DNA of 49,745 nt from Paracoccaceae bacterium (GCA_030066175.1 JASJCC010000002.1:1-49745), one strand, 5' to 3'; counted from the first letter of the stretch, positions 17,105 to 25,207 are shown. Made by a program: numbers and translations. The notes: generated from the sequence alone by a model not told the origin.

Positions 17105-17619
17105 GTCATCCGCTGCAACCGCTTGGCCAGCTTGCGCGCCCGCGCGGCCATCGAGGGCACGTCCGACGCCAAAGCCGCCTCGACCAGCGGCGCCACCCGC
17201 GCCCGCAAGGCGGCATCGCTCTCGGCGAAATCCACCAGCCCGGTCAGGGCAAAGGCGCGCAGGATGCGGCTGTCAGACTCCAGACACGCGAACAGCAATT
17301 CCACCGCCGCCGCCCGCTGCCCCGCCTCTAGCTGCAACCGCGGCAGGGTTTGGGCTGCGTGCCAGCGCACCTCCTGCTGTTCGCACCCCAGTGCTGCATC
17401 GAGGATATCCTGCGCAAAGCCATCGACCCAACGCGGCTGCTGGGCTGAAACCTTCTCCAACGCATCCGCCGCCCGCATCCGCACAACCGCGTCGTCAACC
17501 GCCAACGCCGCGACCAGCTCTGCCAAAGCCGCGCGGTTCTGCAACACGTGATCCACCACCTCTTGCGTGCGGCCGACGCTGCGGCGGTCGCCTCCGGACA
17601 GGCTTTCGGCAATCTTCAT
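17101..17619 (-). CDS. HEAT-repeat protein of unknown function
   Basis: A 172-residue all-helical protein with about three to four HEAT-like units, for example AALAELVAALAVDDAVVRMRAADALEKVS, LGCEQQEVRWHAAQTLPRLQ and SRILRAFALTGLVDFAESD, and a basic end (ARARKLAKRLQRMT). No signal peptide or catalytic motif is visible. GAGGGACTG precedes the ATG. Proteins like this bind other proteins; no partner is suggested by the neighbourhood. Its stop overlaps the convergent ATPase gene. Confidence 0.75.
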   Translation of the reverse strand: MKIAESLSGGDRRSVGRTQEVVDHVLQNRAALAELVAALAVDDAVVRMRAADALEKVSAQQPRWVDGFAQDILDAALGCEQQEVRWHAAQTLPRLQLEAGQRAAAVELLFACLESDSRILRAFALTGLVDFAESDAALRARVAPLVEAALASDVPSMAARARKLAKRLQRMT

Positions 17620-17676
17620 CAGTCCCTCTTTTTGCCTAGCGGTTTCAGCCTAACCAGGAATGCTTAGACAAGGAAA

Positions 17677-17700
17677 CGGCGGCAAGACCCCTTGCCGCCG
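17677..17700 (-). terminator. Hairpin terminator downstream of ABM-domain gene
   Basis: A perfect 10-bp stem, CGGCGGCAAG (17677-17686) with CTTGCCGCCG (17691-17700) and a four-base loop. On the minus strand it is followed by TTTCCTTG, giving a modest U-tract. It lies 23 bases past the stop of the minus-strand gene at 17723. Confidence 0.7.
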
Positions 17701-17722
17701 CTTTCTCCTGGAAATCACACGT

Positions 17723-18172
17723 TTACTGGCGGTCAAAGCCGCTCCAGTCACCGGTAAAGATCGCCCCCATGTTCATGCCGTAGGCCGCGGCCTTCAGCTC
17801 GGCCGGCACGTCGCCGCGGAACACAAACGGCCCCGGCGTGGCAAATTCCACCAGCTGCGGAAAGAACTGCGCGGCAGTCTCGGTCAGGTGAAAGGCCAGC
17901 GCGTCGCTGTTTTCGAACACCTCGTGGATCACGATCTGGTTGCCGGTCTCCGAGACGGCGATCTCGTAAAACAAAAGCCCCGGTTCATTGGCCTCCAGCA
18001 CATCACCCACGGCGTCATAGGTCGCCACGAGCCGCTCTTCCATGCCGGGATGCGCCGTCCAGACATAGGTCAGATCGAACTGTGACGTGGCGGTTTCGGC
18101 CAGCGCGGGGGTGGCCAGAGTTGCGGCCATCAGGGCGGCAGCGGCGGTCTTTTTCACGGCATCATAGGTCAT
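17723..18172 (-). CDS. Secreted antibiotic-biosynthesis-monooxygenase (ABM) fold protein
   Basis: A 149-residue protein with a Sec signal (AAALMAATLATPALAE) followed by a dimeric alpha-beta-barrel fold: LTYVWTAHPGMEERLVATYDAVGDVLEANEPGLLFYEIAVSE, then IHEVFENSDALAFHLTETAAQFFPQL. This resembles YgiN-type quinol monooxygenases, but export to the periplasm is unusual for the family, and the actual activity is unknown. It is divergent from a TetR regulator gene, with two identical operators in between, so it is probably the main target of that regulator. Confidence 0.75.
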   Translation of the reverse strand: MTYDAVKKTAAAALMAATLATPALAETATSQFDLTYVWTAHPGMEERLVATYDAVGDVLEANEPGLLFYEIAVSETGNQIVIHEVFENSDALAFHLTETAAQFFPQLVEFATPGPFVFRGDVPAELKAAAYGMNMGAIFTGDWSGFDRQ

Positions 18173-18214
18173 TGTCTTGGTCTCCTCTGGGTTGGGTCGA
18201 TCAGGTTTCTGTAT

Positions 18215-18258
18215 GGTAACTGATCGATTACCTTGACATGGGTAACTGATCGATTACC
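18215..18258. promoter_or_regulatory. Duplicated palindromic operator between ABM and TetR genes
   Basis: The 18-base palindrome GGTAACTGATCGATTACC occurs twice, at 18215-18232 and 18241-18258, with a following TTGA also shared, so the direct repeat is 22 bases at 26-base spacing. A TTGACA (18233-18238) lies between the copies and would serve as -35 box for the TetR gene, with the second operator covering the spacer and -10 region. Autoregulation by the TetR protein and repression of the ABM gene are the natural interpretation. Confidence 0.8.
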
Positions 18259-18286
18259 TTGAGTCAACAACAAATCTGAGGACGCG

Positions 18287-18868
18287 ATGCCAAGCCCGAA
18301 AACCTATAAGAGAGAAGACCTGCTGGACCGCGCGATCGAGCTGTTTCGCAAGCAGGGTTATGCTGGTACCAGCACGGCTGAGCTGGTGGCCGCGCTCGGG
18401 GTCAATCGCAAAACCATGTATTCGGAATTCGGCTCCAAGCAGGAGCTGTTTGAGGCTGCGCTGGAACGTTATAGCGAGATCCACCTCACGCGGGTGCTGG
18501 CGCCGATTGAGGATCCGGACGCCGATGCCACGTCGATCCGCCGCGCCTTTACCGGCTATTCCTCGGCCATCGACGGCGCCTTTGCCGGGCTGGGCTGCCT
18601 GATGGCCAACACGGCGGTGGAACGCGCCGCGCTCGACCCCGGCAGTGCCGCCTTTGTCGGTGCCTATCTGGCGCGCCTCAATGCCGGCTTCCGCCGCGCC
18701 CTGGAAAACGCCCGCGCCGCCGGGCAGGTGGACGGAACTGCCGACCTCGATGACCTCGCCGCCTTCCTTGCCATGTCGGTGGTCGGCATCTCTGCCATGA
18801 TCCGCGCCAAGGCCCCCTCCGACCAAGTCCACGCCGCCGGCCGCGCGATTGTCGCCCGGTTGGGTTGA
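18287..18868 (+). CDS. TetR-family transcriptional repressor
   Basis: A 193-residue regulator. The N-terminal helix-turn-helix domain is clear (REDLLDRAIELFRKQGYAGTSTAELVAALGVNRKTMYSEFGSKQELFEAALERY, about residues 8-60), and the rest is an all-helical ligand domain with GLGCLMANTAVERAALDPGSAAFVGAYL, a pattern found in regulators of xenobiotic or oxidative responses. GAGGACGCG precedes the ATG. Divergent from the ABM-domain gene with the duplicated palindrome between them, it probably represses both. Confidence 0.88.
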   Translation: MPSPKTYKREDLLDRAIELFRKQGYAGTSTAELVAALGVNRKTMYSEFGSKQELFEAALERYSEIHLTRVLAPIEDPDADATSIRRAFTGYSSAIDGAFAGLGCLMANTAVERAALDPGSAAFVGAYLARLNAGFRRALENARAAGQVDGTADLDDLAAFLAMSVVGISAMIRAKAPSDQVHAAGRAIVARLG

Positions 18869-18904
18869 GGCTTTTGGGCGAAATCCCAGTACCAGGGCGT
18901 GCGC

Positions 18905-19055
18905 TGCGTTAAACCTGCGGGATTCACCACTTGGAAAGCAGCAATACGTCCTGAAATGCCTTTGTTCGGTACGGATTGCCCTGGGTTAAAACCGGGCGTT
19001 ACGGCGCGGAAAACAGCAATACGTCCGATTCGGATCGAATTCGGTACGGATTGCT
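18905..19055. repeat. Two diverged 75-bp tandem repeats with internal palindromes
   Basis: The 389-base gap 18869-19257 has no convincing gene. It contains two tandem units of about 75 bases sharing GTTAAA, then GGAAA(G/A)CAGCAATACGTCC and TTCGGTACGGATTG. Within each unit a 37-base imperfect palindrome runs from CAATACGTCC to GGTACGGATTG (18942-18978 and 19017-19053). Further right, GGTACGGAAAACCGG (19080-19094) looks like a decayed fragment of a third. Function is unknown; it may be an intergenic repeat family or a pair of operator-like sites. Confidence 0.65.
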
Positions 19056-19212
19056 CTGCCATCCGGCTGAAAGGCCCGTCGGTACGGAAAACCGGCGGTC
19101 ACAATGGCGCGAGGATGCGAAAAATCTGCCATCCGGCCGTCCGGCGCTTTGGGACTGCTACCCAAGACCCTGTTCAGGACAGCGGACAGAGCGGATCAAA
19201 AACCTGGGCCTC

Positions 19213-19246
19213 AAAAGAAAAGGGGCGCCGCTGGGGCGCCCCTTTG
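19213..19246 (-). terminator. Strong rho-independent terminator of pyrimidine ABC operon
   Basis: The stem AAAGGGGCGCC pairs with GGCGCCCCTTT across a five-base loop. Read on the minus strand it is followed by TCTTTT, giving a good U-tract. It lies about 12 bases past the stop of the binding-protein gene, the last gene of the operon. Confidence 0.85.
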
Positions 19247-19257
19247 GAAGGCAAAGA

Positions 19258-20244
19258 TCAGTTCAGAGCCTTGTCTGTGATCATGTGCGTCCAGGCGCCT
19301 TCGGGCTGCATGGTGATCACCGGATCGGAACCACCGGCCAGTAGCGAGTCGACGGTGCGCTGGTAGTCGGCCTCGACCAGCGTGCCGTTGGAGCCGGCCG
19401 TCAGCTTGGCGATCTCACCCATCATGCGGACCTGATGCGCTTCGGTCTGGGCGCCGGTTTCGTCATATTCCAGCACGATCATCGCGGCCTCTTCGGGGTT
19501 CTCTTCGGCCCATTTCCAGCCCTTCATCGAGGCCCGCACAAAGCGCACCATCTTGTCCTGGAACGCGGGGTCTTCGAGGTTCTCTTCGAGCACGTAAAGC
19601 CCGTCTTCCAGCGTAGCGACACCCTGGTCTTCGTATTTGAAGGTCACCAGATCGTCGGGCGTGAGGCCCGCGTCGATCACCTGCCAGTATTCGTTATACG
19701 TCATGGTCGAGACGCAAGCCGCCTGACCGTTCAGGATCGGATCGACGTTGAAGCCCTGCTTGAGCACTTCGACCCCGGCATCCGAGCCATCGGTCGGCAG
19801 GCCCAGCTGGCTCATCCAGCTGAGGAACGGGAATTCGTTGCCGAAGAACCAGACGCCCAGCGTCTTGCCGGCAAAGTCATCGGTGGTGGCGACGCCGGCA
19901 TCCTTGCGGCAGGTCAGCATCATGCCCGAGGATTTGAACGGCTGCGCGATGTTGACCATCGGCAGGCCCTTTTCGCGTGCAGCGAGGGCCGCGGGCATCC
20001 ATTCGACGGTGACATCCGCGCCGCCGCCAGCCAGCACCTGTGTCGGCGCGATGTCCGGGCCACCGGGCTTGATGGTGACGTTGAGGTCTTCCTCACCGTA
20101 ATAGCCGTTTTCCAGCGCCACGTAGTAGCCGGCGAACTGTGCTTGCGTGACCCATTTGAGCTGCAGCGTCATATCGTCTGCGGCCATGGCACCCCCGGCC
20201 AGCAGGCTAAGCGCGGCAGCGCCAAAAGTTGCTTTGAGTTTCAT
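19258..20244 (-). CDS. ABC transporter substrate-binding protein, NMT1/THI5 type
   Basis: A 328-residue binding protein with a Sec signal ending in GGAMAA. The NMT1/THI5-like start LQLKWVTQAQFAGYYVALENGYY and the loop VTIKPGGPDIAPTQVLAGGGADVTVEWMPAALAAREKG are diagnostic, followed by KTLGVWFFGNEFPFLSW. The family carries pyrimidine-like or thiamine-precursor ligands, riboflavin and similar rings. GGGAG precedes the ATG. It is the last gene of an operon with one ATPase and two permeases, next to genes of reductive pyrimidine breakdown, so uptake of uracil, thymine or a related ring is the likely role; this is inferred from context. Confidence 0.85.
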   Translation of the reverse strand: MKLKATFGAAALSLLAGGAMAADDMTLQLKWVTQAQFAGYYVALENGYYGEEDLNVTIKPGGPDIAPTQVLAGGGADVTVEWMPAALAAREKGLPMVNIAQPFKSSGMMLTCRKDAGVATTDDFAGKTLGVWFFGNEFPFLSWMSQLGLPTDGSDAGVEVLKQGFNVDPILNGQAACVSTMTYNEYWQVIDAGLTPDDLVTFKYEDQGVATLEDGLYVLEENLEDPAFQDKMVRFVRASMKGWKWAEENPEEAAMIVLEYDETGAQTEAHQVRMMGEIAKLTAGSNGTLVEADYQRTVDSLLAGGSDPVITMQPEGAWTHMITDKALN

Positions 20245-20275
20245 TGGTCAAGTCTCCCTGTGACTTCGTTTTTTG

Positions 20276-21121
20276 TTATCCACGTTGTGAGGGGTGCCAG
20301 AAGGTCACCCGACGCTCGATCCACGCCATCACTCCGTAAAACATCGTACCCACCAAGGCGGCGACGGCGATCTCAGCCCAGACCAGATCGATTGACAAGC
20401 TGCCGACCCCGGTCGAGATGCGAAAACCCATCCCGCGTGTGGGGGAGCCGAAATATTCAGCAACAATCGCGCCGATCAGGGCGAGCGTTGTTGCGATCTT
20501 GAGCCCGTTGAAAAGAAAGGGCAAGGCGGCAGGCAGCCTGAGTTTCAGCAAGGTTTGGGTGTAGCTCGCGGCATAGGTGTGCATCAGGTCGCGCTGCATC
20601 GCATCGGTTGCGCGCAGGCCTTGCACGGTGTTCACCAGGATCGGGAAGAACACCATGATCACGACGACGGCGGCCTTGGATTGCCAGTCGAACCCGAACC
20701 AGTTGACCATGATGGGGGCGACTCCGACGATCGGCAGGGCGGCAAAGAAATTGCCGATGGGCAGCAACCCGCGGGTCAGAAAGGCCGAGCGGTCGATCAG
20801 CAGGGCGCAGATCAGCGCGGCGGCGACACCGATGACAAAGCCGCGCAAGGCGCCCTTGAGGAAGGTCTGGACAAAGTCGATCCAGAGGATGTCGGTGGAG
20901 GCGGCGAAGGTCTGTGCCACGATGCTGGGGGCGGGCAGGATGACAGCGCTGACACCGAGGCCGCGGACGATCCCCTCCCACAGCACCAAGAGGGTGATGC
21001 CGAAGAGCGCGGGCACCGCGATCCGCGCGGCGCGGGTGGTGCGCCAGCGGGAATTGGAGAGCCAGACGTTAAAGGCCCAGGCGCTCAGCCAGAAGATGAG
21101 GGCGAGGATCAGCGCGCTCAT
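20276..21121 (-). CDS. ABC transporter permease 2 (SsuC/ThiX type)
   Basis: A 281-residue inner-membrane protein with about seven hydrophobic segments. The binding-protein-dependent permease core is visible: LKGALRGFVIGVAAALICALLIDRS, PIVGVAPIMVNWFG and the EAA-like loop MHTYAASYTQTLLKLRLPAALPFLFNGLKIA. The start at 21121 overlaps the stop of permease 1 by four bases. Together the two form the membrane channel for the NMT1-type importer. Confidence 0.88.
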   Translation of the reverse strand: MSALILALIFWLSAWAFNVWLSNSRWRTTRAARIAVPALFGITLLVLWEGIVRGLGVSAVILPAPSIVAQTFAASTDILWIDFVQTFLKGALRGFVIGVAAALICALLIDRSAFLTRGLLPIGNFFAALPIVGVAPIMVNWFGFDWQSKAAVVVIMVFFPILVNTVQGLRATDAMQRDLMHTYAASYTQTLLKLRLPAALPFLFNGLKIATTLALIGAIVAEYFGSPTRGMGFRISTGVGSLSIDLVWAEIAVAALVGTMFYGVMAWIERRVTFWHPSQRG

Positions 21122-22050
21122 GGCTGCATCCCCATGCGGTTGAGGATCAGCTTTTGGCTGAGGTCGAGCAGGGTGACGAGAAGACCCGCCAGGATCGCCG
21201 CGGCGAAGAGCGCCGACCAGATCGCCAGCGGGGTGCCGAACTGATCGCCGATGAGGATGCGGGCGCCGAGGCCGCTGATGGCGCCGGTCGGCAGCTCCCC
21301 CACGATGGTGCCGACAAGGGCGGCGGCGATGCCGACCTTGAGCGAGGTGAAGAGGTAGGGGACCGAGGCGGGCAGGCGCAGTTTGAGAAAGCTTTGCAGG
21401 CCGGTGGCGTCGTAGGTTTTTAAGAGGTCCAGCTGCGATAGGGCTGGGGCGCGCAGGCCTTTGACCATGCCGACCAGCACCGGGAAATAACATAGGTAGG
21501 CCGAGATGATCGCCTTGGGCACGCCGCGCCCATCGACCCCCAACTGGCTGGAGACCACGATGATCATCGGCGCCAGCGCCACGATGGGGATGGTCTGGCT
21601 GATGATCGCCCAGGGCATCAGGCTCATATCCGCGACACGGGAATAGACGATGGCAATGGCGCCTGCGATGCCCAGGCTGGTGCCAAGGGCAAAGCCCCAG
21701 AGCGTCGATTGCAGCGTGATCCAGCCGTGATAGAGCAGCGAGCGTTTTGACCATGCCCGGCCTTTCAGCGCCATGGCGCCGGTGGTCTTCCACAGCTCTT
21801 GCCCCACCTGCGCAGGTGTCGGCAGGCGCGGGCGATCCAGCGCGTAGCCGGCGGGCACATGCTCGGCATTCTGCGCCATCAGCCGCCAGACCGACACGTC
21901 GCGCCGCGTCGCGGAGCCTGCGGGCACCACCTCGGCCCCGCCGCGTTCCACCGTATCCAGCGCGACGCGGACATTCATCGGCGCGACCGCCAGGTACCAG
22001 ATGCCCACCAGCACGGCGAGCACGGTCAGGATCGGCAGCAGGTTGCGCAT
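21118..22050 (-). CDS. ABC transporter permease 1 (SsuC/ThiX type)
   Basis: A 310-residue permease starting at the ATG at 22050, which overlaps the TGA of the GNAT gene (TGATG). After the first membrane segment (LLPILTVLAVLVGIWYLAVAP) there is an unusually long periplasmic stretch, roughly residues 28-95, before the transport core STLWGFALGTSLGIAGAIAIVYS. The EAA-type loop is LLKTYDATGLQSFLKLRLPASVPYLFTSLK. Two distinct permeases in one operon indicate a heterodimer. Confidence 0.88.
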   Translation of the reverse strand: MRNLLPILTVLAVLVGIWYLAVAPMNVRVALDTVERGGAEVVPAGSATRRDVSVWRLMAQNAEHVPAGYALDRPRLPTPAQVGQELWKTTGAMALKGRAWSKRSLLYHGWITLQSTLWGFALGTSLGIAGAIAIVYSRVADMSLMPWAIISQTIPIVALAPMIIVVSSQLGVDGRGVPKAIISAYLCYFPVLVGMVKGLRAPALSQLDLLKTYDATGLQSFLKLRLPASVPYLFTSLKVGIAAALVGTIVGELPTGAISGLGARILIGDQFGTPLAIWSALFAAAILAGLLVTLLDLSQKLILNRMGMQP

Positions 22051-22481
22051 CAGGCCGCCCCCCACCAATAGAGCAGGTCGGGCAGGCGTTCTTCGTTGTC
22101 ACCGTCCGAGCGATCAACGACGGCAAAGCCCTCCCGTTCATAAAACCGCTGTGCGCCGGTATTGGCGACAAAGGTCCAGAGCCGTAGTTCCGGCCGTGTT
22201 GTTTTCGCGTGATCGAGCAGCGCCTTACCGCGCCCACGCCCCGGCTGCGCGCAGAACAGCGAGGTCATATAGTTGTCGTCGCTCAGCGCGATATAAGCCT
22301 CGACCGGTTGCCCGGTGACAAAGACCGCGCGGTCTTGGAACACTACCTCGCGGTAATGCCGTTCCACGTCGTCCGCGGGGTGTACGCGTGGCATCCAATC
22401 CGTCCCGTCGATCCACGCGTTCTTGATCGCCGCGCAGGCGGCCGCATCAGACGCAGTGCCCGGGCGCACAGCCTCAGTCAT
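22050..22481 (-). CDS. GNAT-family N-acetyltransferase
   Basis: A 143-residue protein with a GNAT fold: RPGTASDAAACAAIKNAWI at the N-terminus, the central strand VEAYIALSDDNYMTSLFCAQPGRGRGKALLDHAK containing the acetyl-CoA loop (Q/RxxGxG as QPGRGRG), and LWTFVANTGAQRFYEREGFAVVDRSDG at the C-terminus. It is embedded between the ATPase and permease genes of an ABC importer, overlapping the first by eight bases and the second by one, so it is made together with the transporter. Acetylation of the imported compound or of a catabolic amine such as beta-alanine is possible but unproven. Confidence 0.83.
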   Translation of the reverse strand: MTEAVRPGTASDAAACAAIKNAWIDGTDWMPRVHPADDVERHYREVVFQDRAVFVTGQPVEAYIALSDDNYMTSLFCAQPGRGRGKALLDHAKTTRPELRLWTFVANTGAQRFYEREGFAVVDRSDGDNEERLPDLLYWWGAA

Positions 22482-23256
22482 AAGAATGCCCCGCCCGCAG
22501 CCCCTCGCGCACCCGGTGCGCCACTTCGAGGAACTCAGGTGTTTCGCGCAGATCGAGCGGGCGTTCCTTCGGCAGCGGGCTGTCGATCACCTCGGTGATC
22601 CGGCCTGGGCGTGGGCTCATCACCACGATCTTGGTCGAGAGATACACCGCCTCGGGGATCGAATGGGTGACAAAGCCGATAGTCTTTTCGGTGCGTTCCC
22701 AGAGGTGCAAAAGCTGTTCGTTCAGGTGATCACGGACAATCTCATCGAGCGCGCCAAAGGGTTCGTCCATCAGCAGAATGTCGGCGTCAAAGGCCAAGGC
22801 GCGGGCAATCGAGGCGCGCTGCTGCATACCGCCCGACAGCTGCCAGGGGTATTTCTTTTCGAAACCCGCAAGGTCCACCAGCTCCAAAGTCCGCGACACC
22901 CGCTCAGCCTGATCGGATTTGGAATAGCCCATGATCTCCAGCGGCAGGCGGATATTGCCCGCAATAGTTCGCCAGGGATAAAGCCCTGCATGCTGGAACA
23001 CATAGCCATAGGCCCGCGCCCGCCGCGCCGCATCGGGTGTCATCCCGTTCACGGTCAGCGTCCCGCTGGTGGGCGTCTCGAGCCCCGCGATGCAGCGCAG
23101 AAACGTGGTTTTGCCACAGCCCGACGGGCCGATGAAAGACACGAACTCGCCCTTGTCGATGGTCAGATGCACATCGCTGAGCGCATGCACCGGGCCATCG
23201 TTGGTCTCGAAGGTCAGGTTCAGGTCGGAGGCCGCGATGACCGTTTTTTGGCTCAA
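22474..23256 (-). CDS. ABC transporter ATPase (SsuB/TauB type)
   Basis: A 260-residue ATPase with Walker A IGPSGCGKTTFLRC, Q-loop VFQHAGLYPWRTI, signature LSGGMQQRASIARA, Walker B ILLMDEPFGALDE and switch histidine FVTHSIPEAVYLS. It must start at a TTG (23256), because a TAG lies two codons upstream in frame and no ATG fits the conserved beginning (VIAASDLNLTFE). A GAGGA is present about 10 bases upstream. It is the first gene of the NMT1-type importer operon. Confidence 0.88.
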   Translation of the reverse strand: MSQKTVIAASDLNLTFETNDGPVHALSDVHLTIDKGEFVSFIGPSGCGKTTFLRCIAGLETPTSGTLTVNGMTPDAARRARAYGYVFQHAGLYPWRTIAGNIRLPLEIMGYSKSDQAERVSRTLELVDLAGFEKKYPWQLSGGMQQRASIARALAFDADILLMDEPFGALDEIVRDHLNEQLLHLWERTEKTIGFVTHSIPEAVYLSTKIVVMSPRPGRITEVIDSPLPKERPLDLRETPEFLEVAHRVREGLRAGHSYD

Positions 23257-23273
23257 AACCTAGTCGTCCTCTG

Positions 23274-23696
23274 TTAGAGCAAGCGGAGGAAAAACGCTTC
23301 GATAGCAAAATCGACCAATCCGATGACCAAACCTGGCATTGAAAACGCATACAAGACAAAGCTCAAAGCCTTAAGGCTCACGGCCCAGTCGGTAATGACT
23401 GCCCAACCGATGACTGTGCCAGTCGACGCGCCCAATAACGCGTAGTGCCACAGGCGCTTTGCTCTGAGCCGGCTAATGATGAACCGTCCCAATCCAAAGG
23501 GAAGCGCGCAGAACACCAACGCAAAGACACTGAACGTGTAAATTGCTCCCACCATTTCCGTCGCTGAAGGTACGTGGCTTTGCTCGAAAAAGAGAGCTGC
23601 GGATAGCCACGTCGTGGCCAAGAAGCAGCTGACAACGTATCCCAGAAAGATACCAACAATCGGCGTCCGTCCAAGTTCTGCGGTCTGTGTCATCAA
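23274..23696 (-). CDS. Small integral membrane protein of unknown function
   Basis: A 140-residue protein with four hydrophobic segments: IVGIFLGYVVSCFLATTWLSAALFF, AIYTFSVFALVFCALPFGLG, HYALLGASTGTVIGWAVITDW and LSFVLYAFSMPGLVIGLVDFAIEAFFL. I do not recognise a family. Base composition is noticeably less GC-rich than the flanking genes, which hints at recent acquisition. It lies between the importer ATPase gene and dihydropyrimidinase on the same strand; membership of the same transcript is possible. Confidence 0.6.
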   Translation of the reverse strand: MMTQTAELGRTPIVGIFLGYVVSCFLATTWLSAALFFEQSHVPSATEMVGAIYTFSVFALVFCALPFGLGRFIISRLRAKRLWHYALLGASTGTVIGWAVITDWAVSLKALSFVLYAFSMPGLVIGLVDFAIEAFFLRLL

Positions 23697-23729
23697 CTGT
23701 CCAACACGTCTTTCAATTCGCTGCGAAGG

Positions 23730-25184
23730 TTAAACCCCGGTCGCCGGAATGCCGGTGCGTTCGACCGGGCGCGGGGCGGTCAGCTCTTTCCACGTGCTGA
23801 GCGCGCGGTTGGTCACGCCGTTGCCCGGGCGTTTGACGAACTGGCCGTGGCCTTCCTGCGTGCGGATCTCGCCATCATGGATGGCCACATGCCCGCGGGT
23901 CAGGGTAAAGCGCGGCAGGCCGGTGACCTCTTTGCCCTCAAACACGTTGTAGTCGATCGAGGATTGCTGGGTGCCGGCGGTGATCGTCTTAGATTTCTCA
24001 GGATCCCAGACCACCAGATCGGCGTCAGCCCCCACCGCAATTGCGCCCTTGCGCGGATAGCAGTTGAGGATCTTGGCAATGTTGGTCGAGGTCACGGCGA
24101 CGAATTCGTTCATCGTCAGCCGGCCGGTCATCACCCCGTGCGTCCAGAGCATCGGCATCCGGTCCTCCAGTCCGCCGGTGCCATTGGGGATCTTGGTGAA
24201 ATCGCCTACGCCATAGCGTTTCTGTTCAGTGGTAAAGGCGCAGTGATCCGTTGCCACCACCGACAAGGAGCCCGCCTGCAGACCGGCCCAGAGGCTGTCC
24301 TGGTGTTGCTTGTTGCGGAAAGGTGGTGACATCACGCGGCGCGCGGCGTGATCCCAATCGGGATGGGCGTATTCGCTGTCATCGAGCGTCAGGTGCTGGA
24401 TCAGCGGCTCCCCCCAGACGCGCTTGCCCTGCTGGCGCGCCCGGCGGATCGCCTCATGCGCCTCTTCACACGAGGTGTGCACGACATAAAGCGGCACGCC
24501 CGCCATGTCGGCGATCATGATGGCGCGGTTGGTGGCCTCCCCCTCGACCTGCGGCGGGCGGGAATAGGCGTGCGCCTCGGGGCCGGTGTTGCCTTGGGCG
24601 AGAAGTTTGGCGCTGAGCTCCGCCACCACGTCGCCATTTTCGGCATGCACCATGGCGATGCCACCCAGCTCGGCCAAGCGGTTGAAGCTGGAATAGAGCT
24701 CGTCATCGTTCACCATCAGCGCGCCTTTATAGGCGAGGAAGTGTTTGAAGGTGTTGATGCCCCGGTCTTCGATCACGGTCTTCATGTCGTTAAAGACCTG
24801 CTCGCCCCACCAGGTCACCGCCATGTGGAAGGAATAGTCGCAATTTGCCCGGGTCGATTTGTTGTCCCACCGCTTGATCGCGTCGAGCAGGCTTTCCCCT
24901 TGGTTGGGCAGGCAGAAGTCGACGACCATCGTGGTCCCACCCGCGAGCGCTGCGCGGGTGCCTGACTCAAAGTCGTCGCTGGAATAAGTGCCCATAAACG
25001 GCATCTCGAGATGCACATGCGGGTCGATCCCGCCGGGCATGACATAACAGCCGGTGGCGTCGAGGGTTTCGTCGCCCTTAAGGTCCGAGCCGATCTCAAC
25101 GATCTTGCCCCCCTCGACCAAGACATCCGCCTTGTAGGTCAGATCATGGGTGACGACGGTTCCGTTTTTGATGACTGTGGTCAT
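23730..25184 (-). CDS. pydB: Dihydropyrimidinase
   Basis: A 484-residue cyclic amidohydrolase that opens dihydrouracil or dihydrothymine to the N-carbamoyl-beta-amino acid. The start at 25184 has TTGGAGG seven bases upstream. Active-site features are the HxH pair in GGIDPHVHLEMPF (residues 56 and 58), the lysine expected to be carbamylated in FKHFLAYKGALMVND (about 153), VHAENGD, YVVHTSCEEA and VATDHCAFTTEQK with the catalytic aspartate. Length and motifs fit true dihydropyrimidinases rather than allantoinase. Dehydrogenase and carbamoylase genes of the same pathway lie upstream in the window. Confidence 0.92.
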   Translation of the reverse strand: MTTVIKNGTVVTHDLTYKADVLVEGGKIVEIGSDLKGDETLDATGCYVMPGGIDPHVHLEMPFMGTYSSDDFESGTRAALAGGTTMVVDFCLPNQGESLLDAIKRWDNKSTRANCDYSFHMAVTWWGEQVFNDMKTVIEDRGINTFKHFLAYKGALMVNDDELYSSFNRLAELGGIAMVHAENGDVVAELSAKLLAQGNTGPEAHAYSRPPQVEGEATNRAIMIADMAGVPLYVVHTSCEEAHEAIRRARQQGKRVWGEPLIQHLTLDDSEYAHPDWDHAARRVMSPPFRNKQHQDSLWAGLQAGSLSVVATDHCAFTTEQKRYGVGDFTKIPNGTGGLEDRMPMLWTHGVMTGRLTMNEFVAVTSTNIAKILNCYPRKGAIAVGADADLVVWDPEKSKTITAGTQQSSIDYNVFEGKEVTGLPRFTLTRGHVAIHDGEIRTQEGHGQFVKRPGNGVTNRALSTWKELTAPRPVERTGIPATGV

Positions 25185-25207
25185 GCGGTGCCTCCAATGT
25201 GACACGC

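Noticed and set aside
18905-19094. Possible CRISPR array
   Set aside because: Only two or three diverged units without regular spacers and no cas genes anywhere in the window.
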